Origin: Protonemura montana
Lineage: Eukaryota > Arthropoda > Insecta > Plecoptera > Nemouridae
Reading direction: 5' to 3'
Length of the DNA: 64,000 bases
Assembly: GCA_947568835.1 (NCBI GenBank)
Contig: OX387608.1
Coordinates: 7,292,001 to 7,356,000 of the forward strand
Positions 22,224 to 32,690 of this stretch are shown here, piece after piece. Within the stretch, counting starts at the first letter, position 1. Each line of letters starts with the position of its first letter. Made by a program: the position numbers and the translations under genes. The notes beneath the pieces were generated by a model that made no database searches, had not been told where the DNA came from, and worked only from the letters and a program-made list of their open reading frames with translations.

Positions 22224-22941
22224 ATGGCTTATTCGAATGGCTGCCCCGGTGCGCCCCAGGTGTACACTGGGGGCGATATTTGTCTTTAATTGGGCACGTG
22301 ACTGCCCCAGTGCAACTTTCATGTGTTTGACTGGACATGTGACTCTGTCCCAGTGCTACTTTTACGTGTTCGACTGGGCATGTGACTCAGCCCCAGTGCA
22401 ACTTTCACGTGTTCGACTGGGCATGTGACTCTGTCCCAGTCCAACTTTCACGTGTTCGACTGGGCATGTGACTCTGCCCCAGTGCAACTTTCACGTGTTC
22501 GACTGGGCATGTGACTCTGCCCCAGTGCAACTTTCACGTGTTCGACTGGGCATGTGACTCTGCCCCAGTGCAACTTTCACGTGTTCGACTGGGCATGTGA
22601 CTCTGCCCCAGTGCAACTTTTACGTGTTCGACTGGGCATGTGACTCTGCCCCAGTGCAACTTTCACGTGTTCGACTGGGCATGTGACTCTGTCCCAGTGC
22701 AACTTTCACGTGTTCGACTGGACATGTGACTCTGCCCCCAGTGCAACTTTCACGTGTTCGACTGGCAGAGTTGCTCGCTCTCGGATCACTTCCGGTGCAC
22801 CTTTTTTGCAACGAGAGAGCTAGTGATTACGTGTTCAGGTGGGAACACTCTCGGTCGGAACTGGTGCAAACCTAGAGGAGAGCTCGACGTTATCGAGAAA
22901 GTATCAAACTCATCCTGGTGCAGGCCAGTCGAAAACAACAT
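22224..22941 (-). mobile_element. TIR element M, copy 5, with about 11 x 43-bp array
   Basis: On the plus strand it opens with the right end, ATGGCTTATTCGAATGGCTG, followed by a GGTGTACACTGGGGGC hairpin and about eleven 43-bp units to about 22770. The unique part follows, then the left end, whose minus-strand reading is ATGTTGTTTTCGACTGGCC. It starts 88 bp after the stop codon of unit C, in the opposite orientation to copies 2-4. Confidence 0.8.
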
Positions 22942-23600
22942 TCGTATCACTAGTTGAAGAAAAACTAGTAACCACATTGATAAAAATATAATTAATACAT
23001 TTAGCGGAAACTGGCTTGTAAATTCATGCATACACGAAATTAGGCTTTTAGCCCGATTTCCAAGTTAAGTAGAAATAGAAAGAAACTGGATGAATACTGG
23101 ATAGCCCCATACAAACTCTTAACCCCATACAGAATACCTGTGAGATTTAAAACAAAAAACCAGGGGAGCATGTTATATATTTGATGCAGATATCTACACT
23201 TCTTGCACCCACTTTTTTCGTTTGAAATCTTCCAGGTTTTTTACACGATGCAAGGAATATGCACCAGACAAACTTACAAATAAACAGACAAGAAAGTGAC
23301 CTATTAAAAACGTGTTAAAAAAATCAGTACGCAATTATTTTTATACCTTATAAAATAAATAAAATAACCTCGTAAAAGTGGCAAAATTTTCACTGTGGCC
23401 AATTTTTACTCAATAACCCCCCGGGAAAAGGATCATTTCCGTGGGGCAGGCATCTGGGTGTCGGTACTTGGCCCCAGAACTCGTTCCGGTCTTCAGACCG
23501 TGCAATGGATGGTTCCATTGCTTGAACTTCCTGCCTCCCAGGGCCATGATCACCGACCCGCTTTGGCTGCGTTAACGGGAGCTGGTTGCATCATATGATC
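22942..23600. other. Intergenic with GC-rich segment
   Basis: 22942-23390 is AT-rich with nothing seen. 23400-23600 is GC-rich and open on both strands. The minus frame includes MALGGRKFKQWNHPLHGLKT and the plus frame is of similar length. Neither has splice support or a recognised domain. Confidence 0.3.
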
Positions 23601-23807
23601 CAGGTTATTTGAGATCAGCTGGCTGGATCCTATGCTCTATCAAGGTTATTTGAGAGCAGTTGGCTGGATCCTATGCTCTATCCATGTTATTTGAGACCAG
23701 CTGGCTGGATCCTATGCTCTATTCAGGTTATTTGAGGCCAGCTGACTTGATCCTATGCTCTATCCAGGTTATTTGAGGCCAGCTGACTGGATTCTATGCT
23801 CTATTTA
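23601..23807 (+). repeat. 41-bp minisatellite, 5 copies
   Basis: Five units spaced exactly 41 bp apart (starting near 23603, 23644, 23685, 23726 and 23767), each containing GGTTATTTGAG, GCTGGCTGGATCC and TATGCTCTAT. A sixth start at 23808 breaks down at once. Confidence 0.85.
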
Positions 23808-24041
23808 GGTTCAGTTAAAGTTTCTATGGCACAATTTGTATAGCACGGATTTGAAGAAAAATTCAAAAAGCCGAAAATACCTAAACAAGCAGACGGGAAA
23901 GTCTGCAAATGATGAAGATTGACACATTTTTTACATTTTATCATCCGAAAATATCTCTACTCTTATCTCACAACGCAACTCAAAGTGCGTTCGCAAAGCG
24001 CTACTTTTATGATAATAACAACTGTTTTATAAAAATCAAGT

Positions 24042-24047
24042 TTTATT
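24042..24047 (-). terminator. Poly(A) signal of the F-box gene
   Basis: AATAAA on the minus strand, about 83 bp after the TGA of the F-box gene, a normal 3' UTR distance. Confidence 0.5.
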
Positions 24048-24129
24048 GGAATTTGGAACTCATTTCTAGACTTTTGAAATAAATTTACGACCAGATATCA
24101 ATTATTAAAGGGCTCAGGACGAAAGTCTT

Positions 24130-26089
24130 TCACGGCTTGTCTTCTTTATGTGTCGTTCTGGCGCGAGCATGATAGCATCGTGGTGGATTCAGTCTTCGGC
24201 TGTTTGCAAAGGACAACGTCTCTTCGGGGTGATATTGATAGGCAGAAATCAACAACTCAAAAGTACAGTTCTCGTCGACTTTTTCCACAAAGTTTTGAGA
24301 GGATTTCTTGATCAGACTTTTGGGAACGAATTCGTTCGGGCATGTAGTGTCGATTTTTATCTGTATTCCAGAAGTTTTCTTTCGATATTCGTTATTTATT
24401 AGATGATGATACATAAACACAATAAAATGCAGTTCGCCAGGTACTTCTTGACTAAACGTTTTGTTTCCATTGTAAAAGCCATTTAAATAAGCATCAATGG
24501 TAGTGAACAAAGCACGTCGTTTCATATGTTTGGTCCTTAGACGCCATTGATCTGTACGATAAGTAATTTGCTTGAAAAATGGCAGAAGACAGGCAAGCTT
24601 TCTGGCAAGTGGTTTGTCTCCAGTCTGACCAGAAAAATCCTGGACCCAAAACCAACTTTTACTTATTGTATACTGTACGTGAATTCGTGACCGAAATTCA
24701 TTGCCATCTATTCTCGCTTCATCACGAGTGACTCCTTTACAAGCTTCCAGGAGAGAAAGAAAGGTGATTCCGGACAGCATGTCCTGCGCGTGAGCATTGC
24801 CAAAGCAGTTGCCAGGAACAAAAAAAAAGTTTAAATCTCGTTCAAGCGATGTAGAAAAGCAAAAATCTTGTAAATAGTTCAGTACGTTCAGTCCGATTAA
24901 AGTTGAATTAAAGATCTCTTGGCTCGTGAAACAATCTTTGATGTCTGTCGTTATGTTTAAGCGATTCTCGACAGTGTCCAGGATATCGCCAAGGTTGTGA
25001 AAATTAAATGACGATACTGTTACGTTCCATACAATGGCCTTCACCATTGAGAAGTGCGATGCCAAGGACTCTAGGATGTGGACTTGGAAGGCGATATTCT
25101 CAATCGGAACTTCATGACGAATATGAGCATTTCTTTCTGACAGAACCCGCTTAAAGTTGCTCTCTGCGACTAGTAGCTCAGCGCGCACTTTTTTCTGATA
25201 CAAAATACAATCGATTTGTTCAGACGATTATTTAGGTACTATCAGCATATCTCTTAGGACTTTTGTAAATCGCAGAAGAAACCCATTTTTTTTGTTGGTA
25301 TTTATGCCTCGTATTACAACACGTTTTAACCCTGAATTTAGTTAATAGCTCACATCATCTGAATTTCTCTGCATAAGGTAGGAGATTGCCGTGACAATTG
25401 TCTTAATTACCACTTAATCTACGGGTTGTGAAAGTTGTTAGACTGAATCTCAAAATAGAAGGATTTGGGTTAGCAATTTTAGCTAGCCCTTTTGAAATTT
25501 GGAGCAAAAACAATGTGTCGGTGTGAATTTAAATAATTTGCTGAGTCAGTCAAGTAAATTTCGTGTTTGAAAATGTGATAAGCTGGGCCTAATCGAATTA
25601 TTCAGGATAAATACAAATAGAAATAATACAATTCTTAAACCATTGTCAACAAAAGTATTTAACGTATTGAAAGACATGAATTGGCCTTTTTTGTAGCGGA
25701 AAAACTATATTAACACTAAGGTAATGTAGGAAGTAGTCTGTGGTATTCCAAATGAAGAATATTTAAGTCATGGTCGATACAAATAAGCCAAGTCGTGCAA
25801 AGAGATCGCCGGATTGGGTTTAAATCCTACCTAAGGCACCTACCTAAATAAGCTTTAATTAACAAAATTTTCTTACTTGAAATTTAATGAATAATCGTAT
25901 CAAAATGCCATGGCTTATGTGTCCGAACCGCATGCACACTTCTCCGAAAGTGTTGAGGTCTTTGTAACAATCCGCTCGAAGAAAAATACCCTCCAGTATC
26001 TCGTCGGGGAGGTCTGTGAAGGTCACAGGACATCTCCTTGCCGTTTTGCGGTTCAGATCACGAAACCCTGTTTTTGGCGTTGAAAACAT
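24130..26089 (-). CDS. F-box protein, two exons
   Basis: Exon 1 runs 26089 to 25877 and ends ...RLFIKFQ before GTAAGA. Exon 2 runs 25194 to 24130 after TTTTGTATCAG and opens KKVRAELLVAE. The junction is phase 0 and the product about 425 residues. Residues 21-60 form an F-box: PVTFTDLPDEILEGIFLRA, then NTFGEVCMRFGHI. F-box proteins bind Skp1 and bring substrates to SCF ubiquitin ligases. The remaining 360 residues contain no LRR, WD40 or Kelch repeats that I can see. They are rich in aromatic residues, with blocks such as HVQYTISKSWFWVQDFSG and ALFTTIDAYLNGFYNG, and may be an unlisted substrate-binding domain. The frame is also open for some distance 5' of the chosen ATG, so a small upstream exon is possible. 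It lies antisense between DUF1091 units C and D and looks intact. Confidence 0.75.
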
Positions 26090-26834
26090 TCCGCGACAGA
26101 ATGTCAAAACGTTTCTTTGGGGTGCAAAAATTTGAAGGTTATGCCATTTTTGTTGCCTTTTAGTTGCTATAGTTTTAAAAAAATTATAGAAAGAATGGAA
26201 GAAGGAATTTTGGGTCTGAAATTTTCGGCAAATTGTATTTAGAACTAAAACTTTTTACATATAAACTAAATAAATATTTACCCCATATATTTATACAAAC
26301 TAACCCTTAAATAAGGTAAGATATATATATTTGGTTCAGTCAAAGAAGATTTACATACATACTTTATCATTTGACATATTGTATTGTATTATTTACATTA
26401 AGTCAATTGTTGTGAAAACCAGAGCTCTATGCGGAGATTTTGAAAGTGTCCTTCTAATTGAATTAAAATCGGTATAACCGCCTTGTCGGTAGCGAGCATC
26501 ATCAGAAGAATCATCATATATAAAAAAAAATGCCGATATATTTTTCCTGGTAGCGAAATTGAGTCGCGTCATCAAATCGACCGTTTAGTTTTGTGAGCCT
26601 TGCATAGAAACGCGACAGATTTGCTAAACATAAGTTAAAAAAAGGAAGTGCAGAAGTAAAGCGTGATTCTACGGGGTTGTCCCTAAACACATAACATCAT
26701 TATCTATTGATACAAGCTTCCTGTATTCCTGCTAATCGCTTGGAATTGTTTGGCTAGCAAAATTAATCTCCAATCTGGGAGAGCTGCAACGGAAATGGTC
26801 TCTGTTGTAAAACAAATAGGATATCGAAGCGACA
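26090..26834. other. Intergenic between F-box gene and unit D
   Basis: AT-rich. It should hold the divergent promoters of the minus-strand F-box gene and plus-strand unit D. A 60-residue minus frame at 26393-26575 has no support. No other feature was recognised. Confidence 0.35.
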
Positions 26835-26889
26835 CGTGAGCTTCGCAGTCCAATAAAAGTGAGAAGCGTTTATCTTTCTTCATGCAAAG
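26835..26889 (+). promoter_or_regulatory. Upstream block of DUF1091 unit D
   Basis: CAATAAAAGTGAGAAGCGTT just before the ATG matches the GATAAA-GAG-GAAGCGTTTCTC word upstream of A and C. A single CACGTG lies at about 26833-26838. The more distal words shared by A-C are not clear here. Confidence 0.4.
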
Positions 26890-27033
26890 ATGTGTGAACG
26901 GCGAGCGTTAATCATTATTTTCCTGATCCTGGTTGTTCAGAGATGGGCAGTCGCTCTTGACGGAATGGTACTATCCATTTTCATTTAATTATTTACCTTT
27001 TAGCTTTGACAAGGATCACATTTTTATTTCTTT

Positions 27034-27255
27034 TCAACGAAAAGTTCTTTCCTCGAAATGAGGCGTATCTTTTTCGACAAACATCTTGCCGAACACCGAT
27101 GTGTCCGTGGTTTTTTTCTGAGATTTCTTGTCTGGTTTAATTTTAACTGTCTGAATAACTAATTGTAACTGTAATTTTGTCTGATTTAATTCTGATTTAA
27201 ACTTATTGTAACGTGCCATTAACACGAGTGCGTTGTCTATTTTTTGGTCACACAT
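27034..27255 (-). CDS. Small antisense ORF in unit D intron 1
   Basis: A complete ATG-to-TGA frame of 73 residues, MCDQKIDNALVLMARYNKFK and onward, rich in Lys, Gln and Leu with a likely amphipathic helix in its first half and an acidic-basic tail. AATAAA follows the stop within about 10 bases (27023-27028 on the plus strand). The frame is short for confidence, but its composition is protein-like and its position with a poly(A) signal is suggestive. It could be a small gene, a retrocopy fragment, or chance in AT-rich sequence. Confidence 0.3.
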   Translation of the reverse strand: MCDQKIDNALVLMARYNKFKSELNQTKLQLQLVIQTVKIKPDKKSQKKTTDTSVFGKMFVEKDTPHFEERTFR

Positions 27256-27963
27256 GTTTCTTGGGGCTCCCACTTAAACTACTATATGAGTTAACAGACC
27301 ACAGGTAAATGGGAATTTAGAAGGTCATGACTTGGTCATTAAAATGAGAATTTGAGGACTGGCAATCTGTGAATGATAAAGCCATTGAATGTCAGGGTTG
27401 GGGATGTATAAATCTCAAGACAATTTACAACAAGATAATAAATTATCAAGTAATTTACTTTGGTTGCCAGTTATTTAAATTCAAAACAAAGTCAAGCATT
27501 TGTTGTTTTTTGTTTTCTTGGCCGACTTAGAAGCCCAACTACAGGGCCGAGTTCGAAGGCATGAAAGTACATAAGGACATCTCCGACGAGTTCTACGAGG
27601 TCCACTATGGACGCATCGGTCGGATGTCGGGTTCGATAAACCGCACTATAGTGCTCAACACAAACTTCACGCTGAAGAAGGACCTTCCGGAAAGCGCCTG
27701 GGTAAGAGAACTCTTTCACTTGGACTGCGACATTGTCACAGACTTTTTTAATCGAGAAGTCTTGTAAGCTTCAGAAAATTTATGTTTACAAAAAAATATC
27801 AAGGGCATAAAGATATTTGGATAAATATATAATCTATATTTAAGATATAGATATATTTCAAGACATATGGAGGCCTCAGTATTTTTTTTCGTAACCCTTG
27901 TTTTAATAAATCCCTAATTATATATTCTAGCATTTTGTCTTCAGTTAACACTAATATAACTGA

Positions 27964-28376
27964 TCGATTGGTTGAGTTTAACGACACAACCTTTTTTGAC
28001 AAGTCCGATGGCGTTGGCGTTATGGCGTCGGTAAATCAGTAGGTGATGATGATGATGATGATCATACAAAAAAGGAGAAAGTGAAAATCTGGTGTTGCCA
28101 CGTAGCCTTCTCTTATCGAAGAGAACTTCTGGAATCACCACCGGCTTATTATCACTTTCGTTGGACGAAACAACTCGAACAGGATTCCTCCACAAATCCA
28201 TGCTGCCAAATAGATTTATTTGTAAGGTTAATAAAAGTATCGGGTCAACTTTTAACCCACCAACTTCTCTCTCAAACAATATGAGTGTAATGGTCATCTA
28301 TTCAATACCTGACTTTGTTGCATTATTTCTGTGATGTCACGAGAACCAGAGTTACCAACACGCCAAACTGTTCGGA
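27964..28376 (-). mobile_element. 5S-headed SINE (diverged) in unit D intron 2
   Basis: Tail word GAGTTTAACGACACAACC, then ATGGCGTCGGTAAATCAG, a GATGATGATGATG run, and body blocks. The 5S-like end reads GTGATGTCACGAGAACCAGA and CGCCAAACTGTTCGG. It is more diverged than most copies. Confidence 0.7.
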
Positions 28377-28689
28377 TTAAATGCTAAAATCATGGTCAAA
28401 TAACAGACAAGTTCTGTATCTTTGAAAGAAAAAAAGTATCAACTTTTGGTTCGCCAGGAAATTGCTCAAACAAAATTGTTCTCTTTATTTGCCTTCAGTT
28501 TACTGTCACCGCTTTTGAGCAGAAGGCGAACAGAGACTAGAGCTTGATTCCTGTGAAAGCGTTCGCCGGAAAGTGGTGCGACTGTATTGAAAAAGAAAAA
28601 TATGTCTACGGTAACCTTCTCAAGCATTCTAACCTTCCGGAAAAGTGTCCGGCGCGCAAGGTAAGTCCCAAATAGAAACGACAGTCTCA

Positions 28690-28830
28690 CCACCTAGTAG
28701 CATTTTTTTTTCTCGGTAAAGTAACCGGTCGGTTTTTTTTCTCGGTTCTAAGTAAAGTAGACATTTGGCAACCATTTTTCGCGAAGACAATTTAAAATTA
28801 AAGCGCCGGCCTCTGACTATACTGATATGT
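28690..28830. repeat. Dispersed repeat P fragment (unit D intron 3)
   Basis: Contains the AAAGTAGACATTTGG, TTTTTCGCGAAGACAATTTAAA and CTCTGACTATACTGATA blocks in the P order, matching 50740-50830. Confidence 0.5.
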
Positions 28831-28980
28831 AATAAGCAATTACTCAATGATGTCGAGATGTACCAAGTCCACCGCATCAGGACCATGTTTAAATCCCTTA
28901 CAGGATGATAAGTGTTGCGTGAGGAAGAAACGCCTCCTTTATAAGTCCCTATTGCATAGATTTCAGCTGCGCTGAGTGTG

Positions 28981-29065
28981 TGCCCGGATAGCTCAGTTGG
29001 TACAGCACCCGACCGGCAATTAAAAAAAAAACCCGGTTTTTAACATAGTTCGAACGCTCATTTTC
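28981..29065 (+). pseudogene. tRNA-like sequence, decayed (Lys-like 5' half)
   Basis: The 5' half, GCCCGGATAGCTCAGTTGGT then ACAGCA, is a near-perfect tRNA 5' half with A box, most like tRNA-Lys. The anticodon arm is replaced by an A-rich run, the B box is reduced to AGTTCGAAC, and the acceptor 3' strand does not pair. It is a tRNA pseudogene or SINE head, not a working tRNA. Confidence 0.6.
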
Positions 29066-29584
29066 CAGTCAAGCTCTCATTCCATCCTGCGCTTGCTGGT
29101 TTCAGTTCCCTAGTGGAATCACAAGAAAAACGAAAAATCCTACAAATATATAAAAGATATTAAAAGTTATGTGATTTAGAAGCACCGCTAGTCGAGTCGA
29201 GCTGGATTGAAATATCGACACCAAACAAGAGAAACATGAATCACACAAATCTCACCGAATATCCATTGCGTTTGAGTTTCTAGGACGAACCATAGGAGGA
29301 TATTTTCTGTTGCTTACAGATGTTATACTTCATCCACGATTATGAAATTAACGAGAATTTGCTGCCTCCTGAATTGCCCGGTAGTCGCTGGAAGGTTGAA
29401 GTTGTAATGAAGAAGAGTGTGACTGGACCAGCAATTTTTAAGATAGACTTCTACTTTGTAATAAATAGAAATATCTAGCAAACCTTGCTAAATTGTGTAC
29501 CTACCTATCTTACGCATTTGAGTTATGTGTTAGGAATGTGTCTAAAAATTCAGTCAATTGTGCTATTGCTAATGTTAAACTTTT

Positions 29585-29635
29585 TGCTGAGCCATCGAGC
29601 CGGCAACACAAAAGGCCACCCGATGGCGCTGACAT
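29585..29635. repeat. Dispersed repeat P terminal fragment
   Basis: The words GAGCCGGCAACA and GGCCACCCGATGGCGCTGAC match the ATCGGGTGGC / TTGCCGGCTC blocks of P on the opposite strand. Confidence 0.4.
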
Positions 29636-29979
29636 GTTTTTTTTTTTTTTTTTTTATTTATTTTTTAGTAACGACATAAAATGCCAATACATTTGTTGCA
29701 ATCATTGGCACCAAAGAAGAATACTTAAACATAATCCAGTTTCAGATGCGATAAATAAAAAAATGAATTTTCTTAGCACTGAAAGCTACGGTGTTTCGGT
29801 AGTAGTGTAGGTGCTACCACTTTCATCGACATAAAAGTTGATCAATCGATTTTTTCCAAAGATTATTCAGCCATAAAAGTGTACATGGTTCAACACAAGT
29901 GCTACAAGTGCTACTTGATTTATCCTTAGCTGATTAGTTTTAGTTGTCCTTTACTGGGGATTCAAAACCCATTTCAAAT
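29636..29979. other. 3' flank of unit D
   Basis: Holds a T-rich run at about 29637-29668 and an AATAAA at about 29753 that could serve unit D. Nothing else was recognised. Confidence 0.3.
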
Positions 29980-30245
29980 AGTTTTTCTTAATGTTTACAC
30001 TATCGGGGAGGTCGTTTGTAAATAGGATAAAATAGAAGGGTTGACAATTTGTTTTGATTTCCTGCGACCAGACCGTACTTGTTTTTCTTCTTAGAAGACT
30101 TTTTGTCTTCTATCACACACGTTTGGGTTTGATTCAATCCATTTGTTAGGAATTCCTCTGACACCTAAATTGTTAATCTTACTTAGTAGAATAGTAAGAT
30201 TTACGGTGTCAAAGGCTTTAGAAAAGTCATAGTATATACCTGTAA
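29980..30245 (-). mobile_element. LINE reverse transcriptase fragment
   Basis: On the minus strand, about 30240 to 30135 reads YYDFSKAFDTVN, then LLSKINNLGVRGIPNKWIES. This is the non-LTR retrotransposon RT block in which the family pattern is DFSKAFDTV-H--L---L---G. Further on, 30010-29985 reads FTNDLPDSVNI, matching the later INDLP block, but in a different frame and with the FADD region missing. It is a 5'- and 3'-truncated, decayed copy of a jockey/CR1-like LINE. Confidence 0.75.
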
Positions 30246-30844
30246 ATTCGTATATACCTGTGAATACGTCTAGTTGCTATTAAAAGTGATGAAAAAATAG
30301 TTATTTCAACAACAGTTTTAAGATTGCAAAAAATAACTAAATGTAAAGACATTTTTTTTTCAAAATTTTGCAAGACCTCTTCAAAAGTGGTCATAATTAT
30401 TTAAAAGAAAAAGTGATGAAGTAACTGGTGACCTCTAGAAGGTGCCTATCAGCGGGTGCCTGACAGTTAGTTATAAAAATCAAATGAAAATAGTGTCTTA
30501 ATTCATTAATTGCGTTGATAGTCGTACATTAATGAAATGGTATTTAAGTCAACTGCAACGACACAATTAGCCCGACAACACAACAACATAGCATAAAACA
30601 TTTCAAATTCTTGCCCATTATGATCACATCCGTCCAACTGGTGGCACGCGACGCATTAACATCGAGATCTTAACCAGCAACCACTGTCGGTGTTGTTATT
30701 CTATGTGCGTGACAGAATGCTTCGATTAAAAAAATAATAAATTGCGATGTGAAATGTGTCTATGCGACGTGCTAGCTGTGATTTTATCCGTGTTTCGTTG
30801 ACCTTGGTCTACGAACTAAACAATAGATCGGGTTGATTTGAAAG
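30246..30844. other. Intergenic, nothing recognised
   Basis: AT-rich sequence between a LINE fragment and a decamer array. No frame or repeat recognised. Confidence 0.35.
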
Positions 30845-30952
30845 AACCTTAGCAAACCTTAGCAAACCTGAGCAAATCTGAGCGGATAGGAGCAAACCTG
30901 AGAAGATATAAGCAAAACTGAGCAAACCTGAGCGCACCTGAGCGAACAGCAT
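30845..30952 (+). repeat. 10-bp tandem repeat
   Basis: About ten imperfect units of GAGCAAACCT immediately upstream of the relic exon 1 of unit E. Confidence 0.75.
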
Positions 30953-31133
30953 ATTGACAATGGCCGTCCAGGTGACGGCACTGGTTCTTGATCTGGTAAT
31001 TTTATCGACCTTCACAAACAGCCTTCCTGCCGAATCTGACTGACCAAATGCACAGGTAAGAAGAATCAACTGTTTTACTTAAATTTATCTAAGATAGCCT
31101 TTTTTGCTGCCAACTATGATATAAAAATAGTAT

Positions 31134-31361
31134 TAGGCATGGAGGTTTAATGGTAGATTCAACGTTTGGTAGCCATGGAGATGCTGAGATCGCCTGACAG
31201 AGCTTCTCAATTCTGCTATCTTATGTTACCACGGGTATATCATGACCTAGCATAGGAGTTTCAACTGTAGATTCATCGTTTAGTAGCCATGGAGATGCTG
31301 AGATCGCCTGACAGAGCTTCTCAATCCTGCTATCTTATGTTACCACGGGTATACAGCTGCC
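31134..31361 (+). repeat. 114-bp tandem duplication
   Basis: Two copies offset by 114 bp, each holding GTAGCCATGGAGATGCTGAG, ATCGCCTGACAGAGCTTCTC and TGTTACCACGGGTATA. A diverged related segment lies near 47640-47730. Confidence 0.8.
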
Positions 31362-31384
31362 AAAGGTCTTTATGGAGGTAAAAG

Positions 31385-31435
31385 ATTAGATTGTGATGAA
31401 CTGTCCCGACGCCATGCACGGGTTTCTGATTTGAA
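31385..31435 (+). repeat. Diverged single unit of the 87-bp satellite
   Basis: ATTGTGATGAACTGTCCCGA and GCCATGCACGGGTTTCTG match the unit of the array at 62960-63450. Confidence 0.5.
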
Positions 31436-32404
31436 AGGCTCTAGAATCTTTTACGAAAATGTAAAAACGGTTTAAATTGCAACAAGCAATAAAATCGAAA
31501 AACTAGGTATGCATTAGTATACAGTAAATGCAAGACTTCGTAGACTTGTCTCTATGCTCCTACATAATATGTCATAATATGTACAAAGAGTGTTATCTTC
31601 AGAAAAATGGAAATAAAGCAACAATTTCAATTACCATTACCCTCCCGCAAGACCCTGCTCAGTACCAGAGAGTGTTAAGTTTTCACGCATAGCAGAATGG
31701 CTTAATAAACATATTGTCCATTTCGCGCGAGAAGATAAAAATCAAAGTAAAATCCATTTTTGCAAAAAGAAATGTAAACACATCCATAAACAGAGCTTTG
31801 AAAAGATATCTTCTTGCACAGGCTCCACTGCAAGGCAACAATCTCTTTGCCTGTGCGTCAAACGCAATTTTGACCTCTTCACATTTTTTTTCAGCGCTTA
31901 GGGAATTTTACAAGTGGTATAAAAAACTGTTACTCAAAACATAGTTAATCACGATTTAAAAGTGATGGGTGGGTGAAACAAAAGTTTTTGCGGCAATCTT
32001 AAAAAAGATCTCTTATGACAAGCAAAACAGGTGCAGAAAAGATAATGGGTTTTTTTTTTGTATATCGCAGACAAATTTATCTTCATATGGTAAATTTACT
32101 CTGTTTTCATTAGATCTGAAAAGCTTTTCACCTTTTGTTTATTTTGAGTTATATTAGCACCACTTGATTTATAGTAATAGGTGACGCAATGGCAAATTAT
32201 AGATGCTTCAATATCCGGTTTGTGATTCATTGTGATGCATTGCTGATATAATAGTGATACAAAGTTTCACACAGTTGTGTAAAAAATAAAGTTTTTAACA
32301 TTGACATTTGTATGTTTTTATTTATTGTTGGCTAGAAAATCATTTTCATTGGAACCAATCAGAACTGCCGCAATTCTTTTTGAATCGAAATGAAGAGTAA
32401 CTTA

Positions 32405-32690
32405 ATGATTATGGTTTTTAGACTCATGTCTACTTTATTTAACCTTAGCACTAGTTTTGACAAACACTATTTGAACTGGGTTTTTAATGCTAAGTGAAGA
32501 GCAACTTAATTTTCCGACTTTTCGTCACTTGCACATGTTACTTTATAAAGGGTGAAAGCAGTCCTGACAATTTTCCGATAACCCTTGATAAAATAACATG
32601 TACAAGTTACGAAACGTTAGGAAAGTTAATTACTTTTCAACTGACATTCAAATCCCAGTTTAAATGTTTTTTTTCAGTGGCTTACAGAGC
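32405..32690. mobile_element. Foldback MITE Q, copy 1
   Basis: The arm starting TTTGAACTGGGTTTTTAATG and continuing to CACATGTTACTTTAT is matched by the reverse complement of 32590-32665 (ATTTAAACTGGGATTTGAAT through GTACATGTTATTTTAT). Each arm is about 75 bp or longer. An outer segment (GACTCATGTCTACTT, CTTAGCACTAGTTTTGAC) is kept only on the left. The 73-residue frame inside is a by-product. Confidence 0.65.

Larger units (their letters stand above)
26890..29478 (+). pseudogene. DUF1091/MD-2-like secreted protein, unit D (four exons, one stop)
   Basis: Exons are 26890-26967, 27531-27701, 28499-28660 and 29320-29478, all phase 0. Exon 1 encodes MCERRALIIIFLILVVQRWA, a signal peptide; its donor (GTACTA) is weak. 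Exon 2 has NYRAEFEGMKVHKDISDEFY and HYGRIGRMSGS. Exon 3 has AFEQKANRD, KWCDCIEKEKYVYGNLL and LPEKCPARK. Exon 4 has FIHDYEINENLLPPELPGSR and ends FVINRNI. Exons 2-4 have almost the same lengths as those of unit C, which confirms the gene model. The defect is TAG at 28538-28540 in exon 3, where B and C have a Tyr codon. Intron 2 holds a 5S-headed SINE and intron 3 a repeat P fragment and a decayed tRNA-like sequence. Reading through one amber stop would give about 189 residues. Confidence 0.75.

Noticed and set aside
22138-22428. 96-residue ORF downstream of unit C
   Set aside because: It runs across the terminus and minisatellite of element M copy 5.
28981-29065. Functional tRNA-Lys gene
   Set aside because: The anticodon arm is replaced by an A-rich run, the B box is damaged and the acceptor stem does not close.
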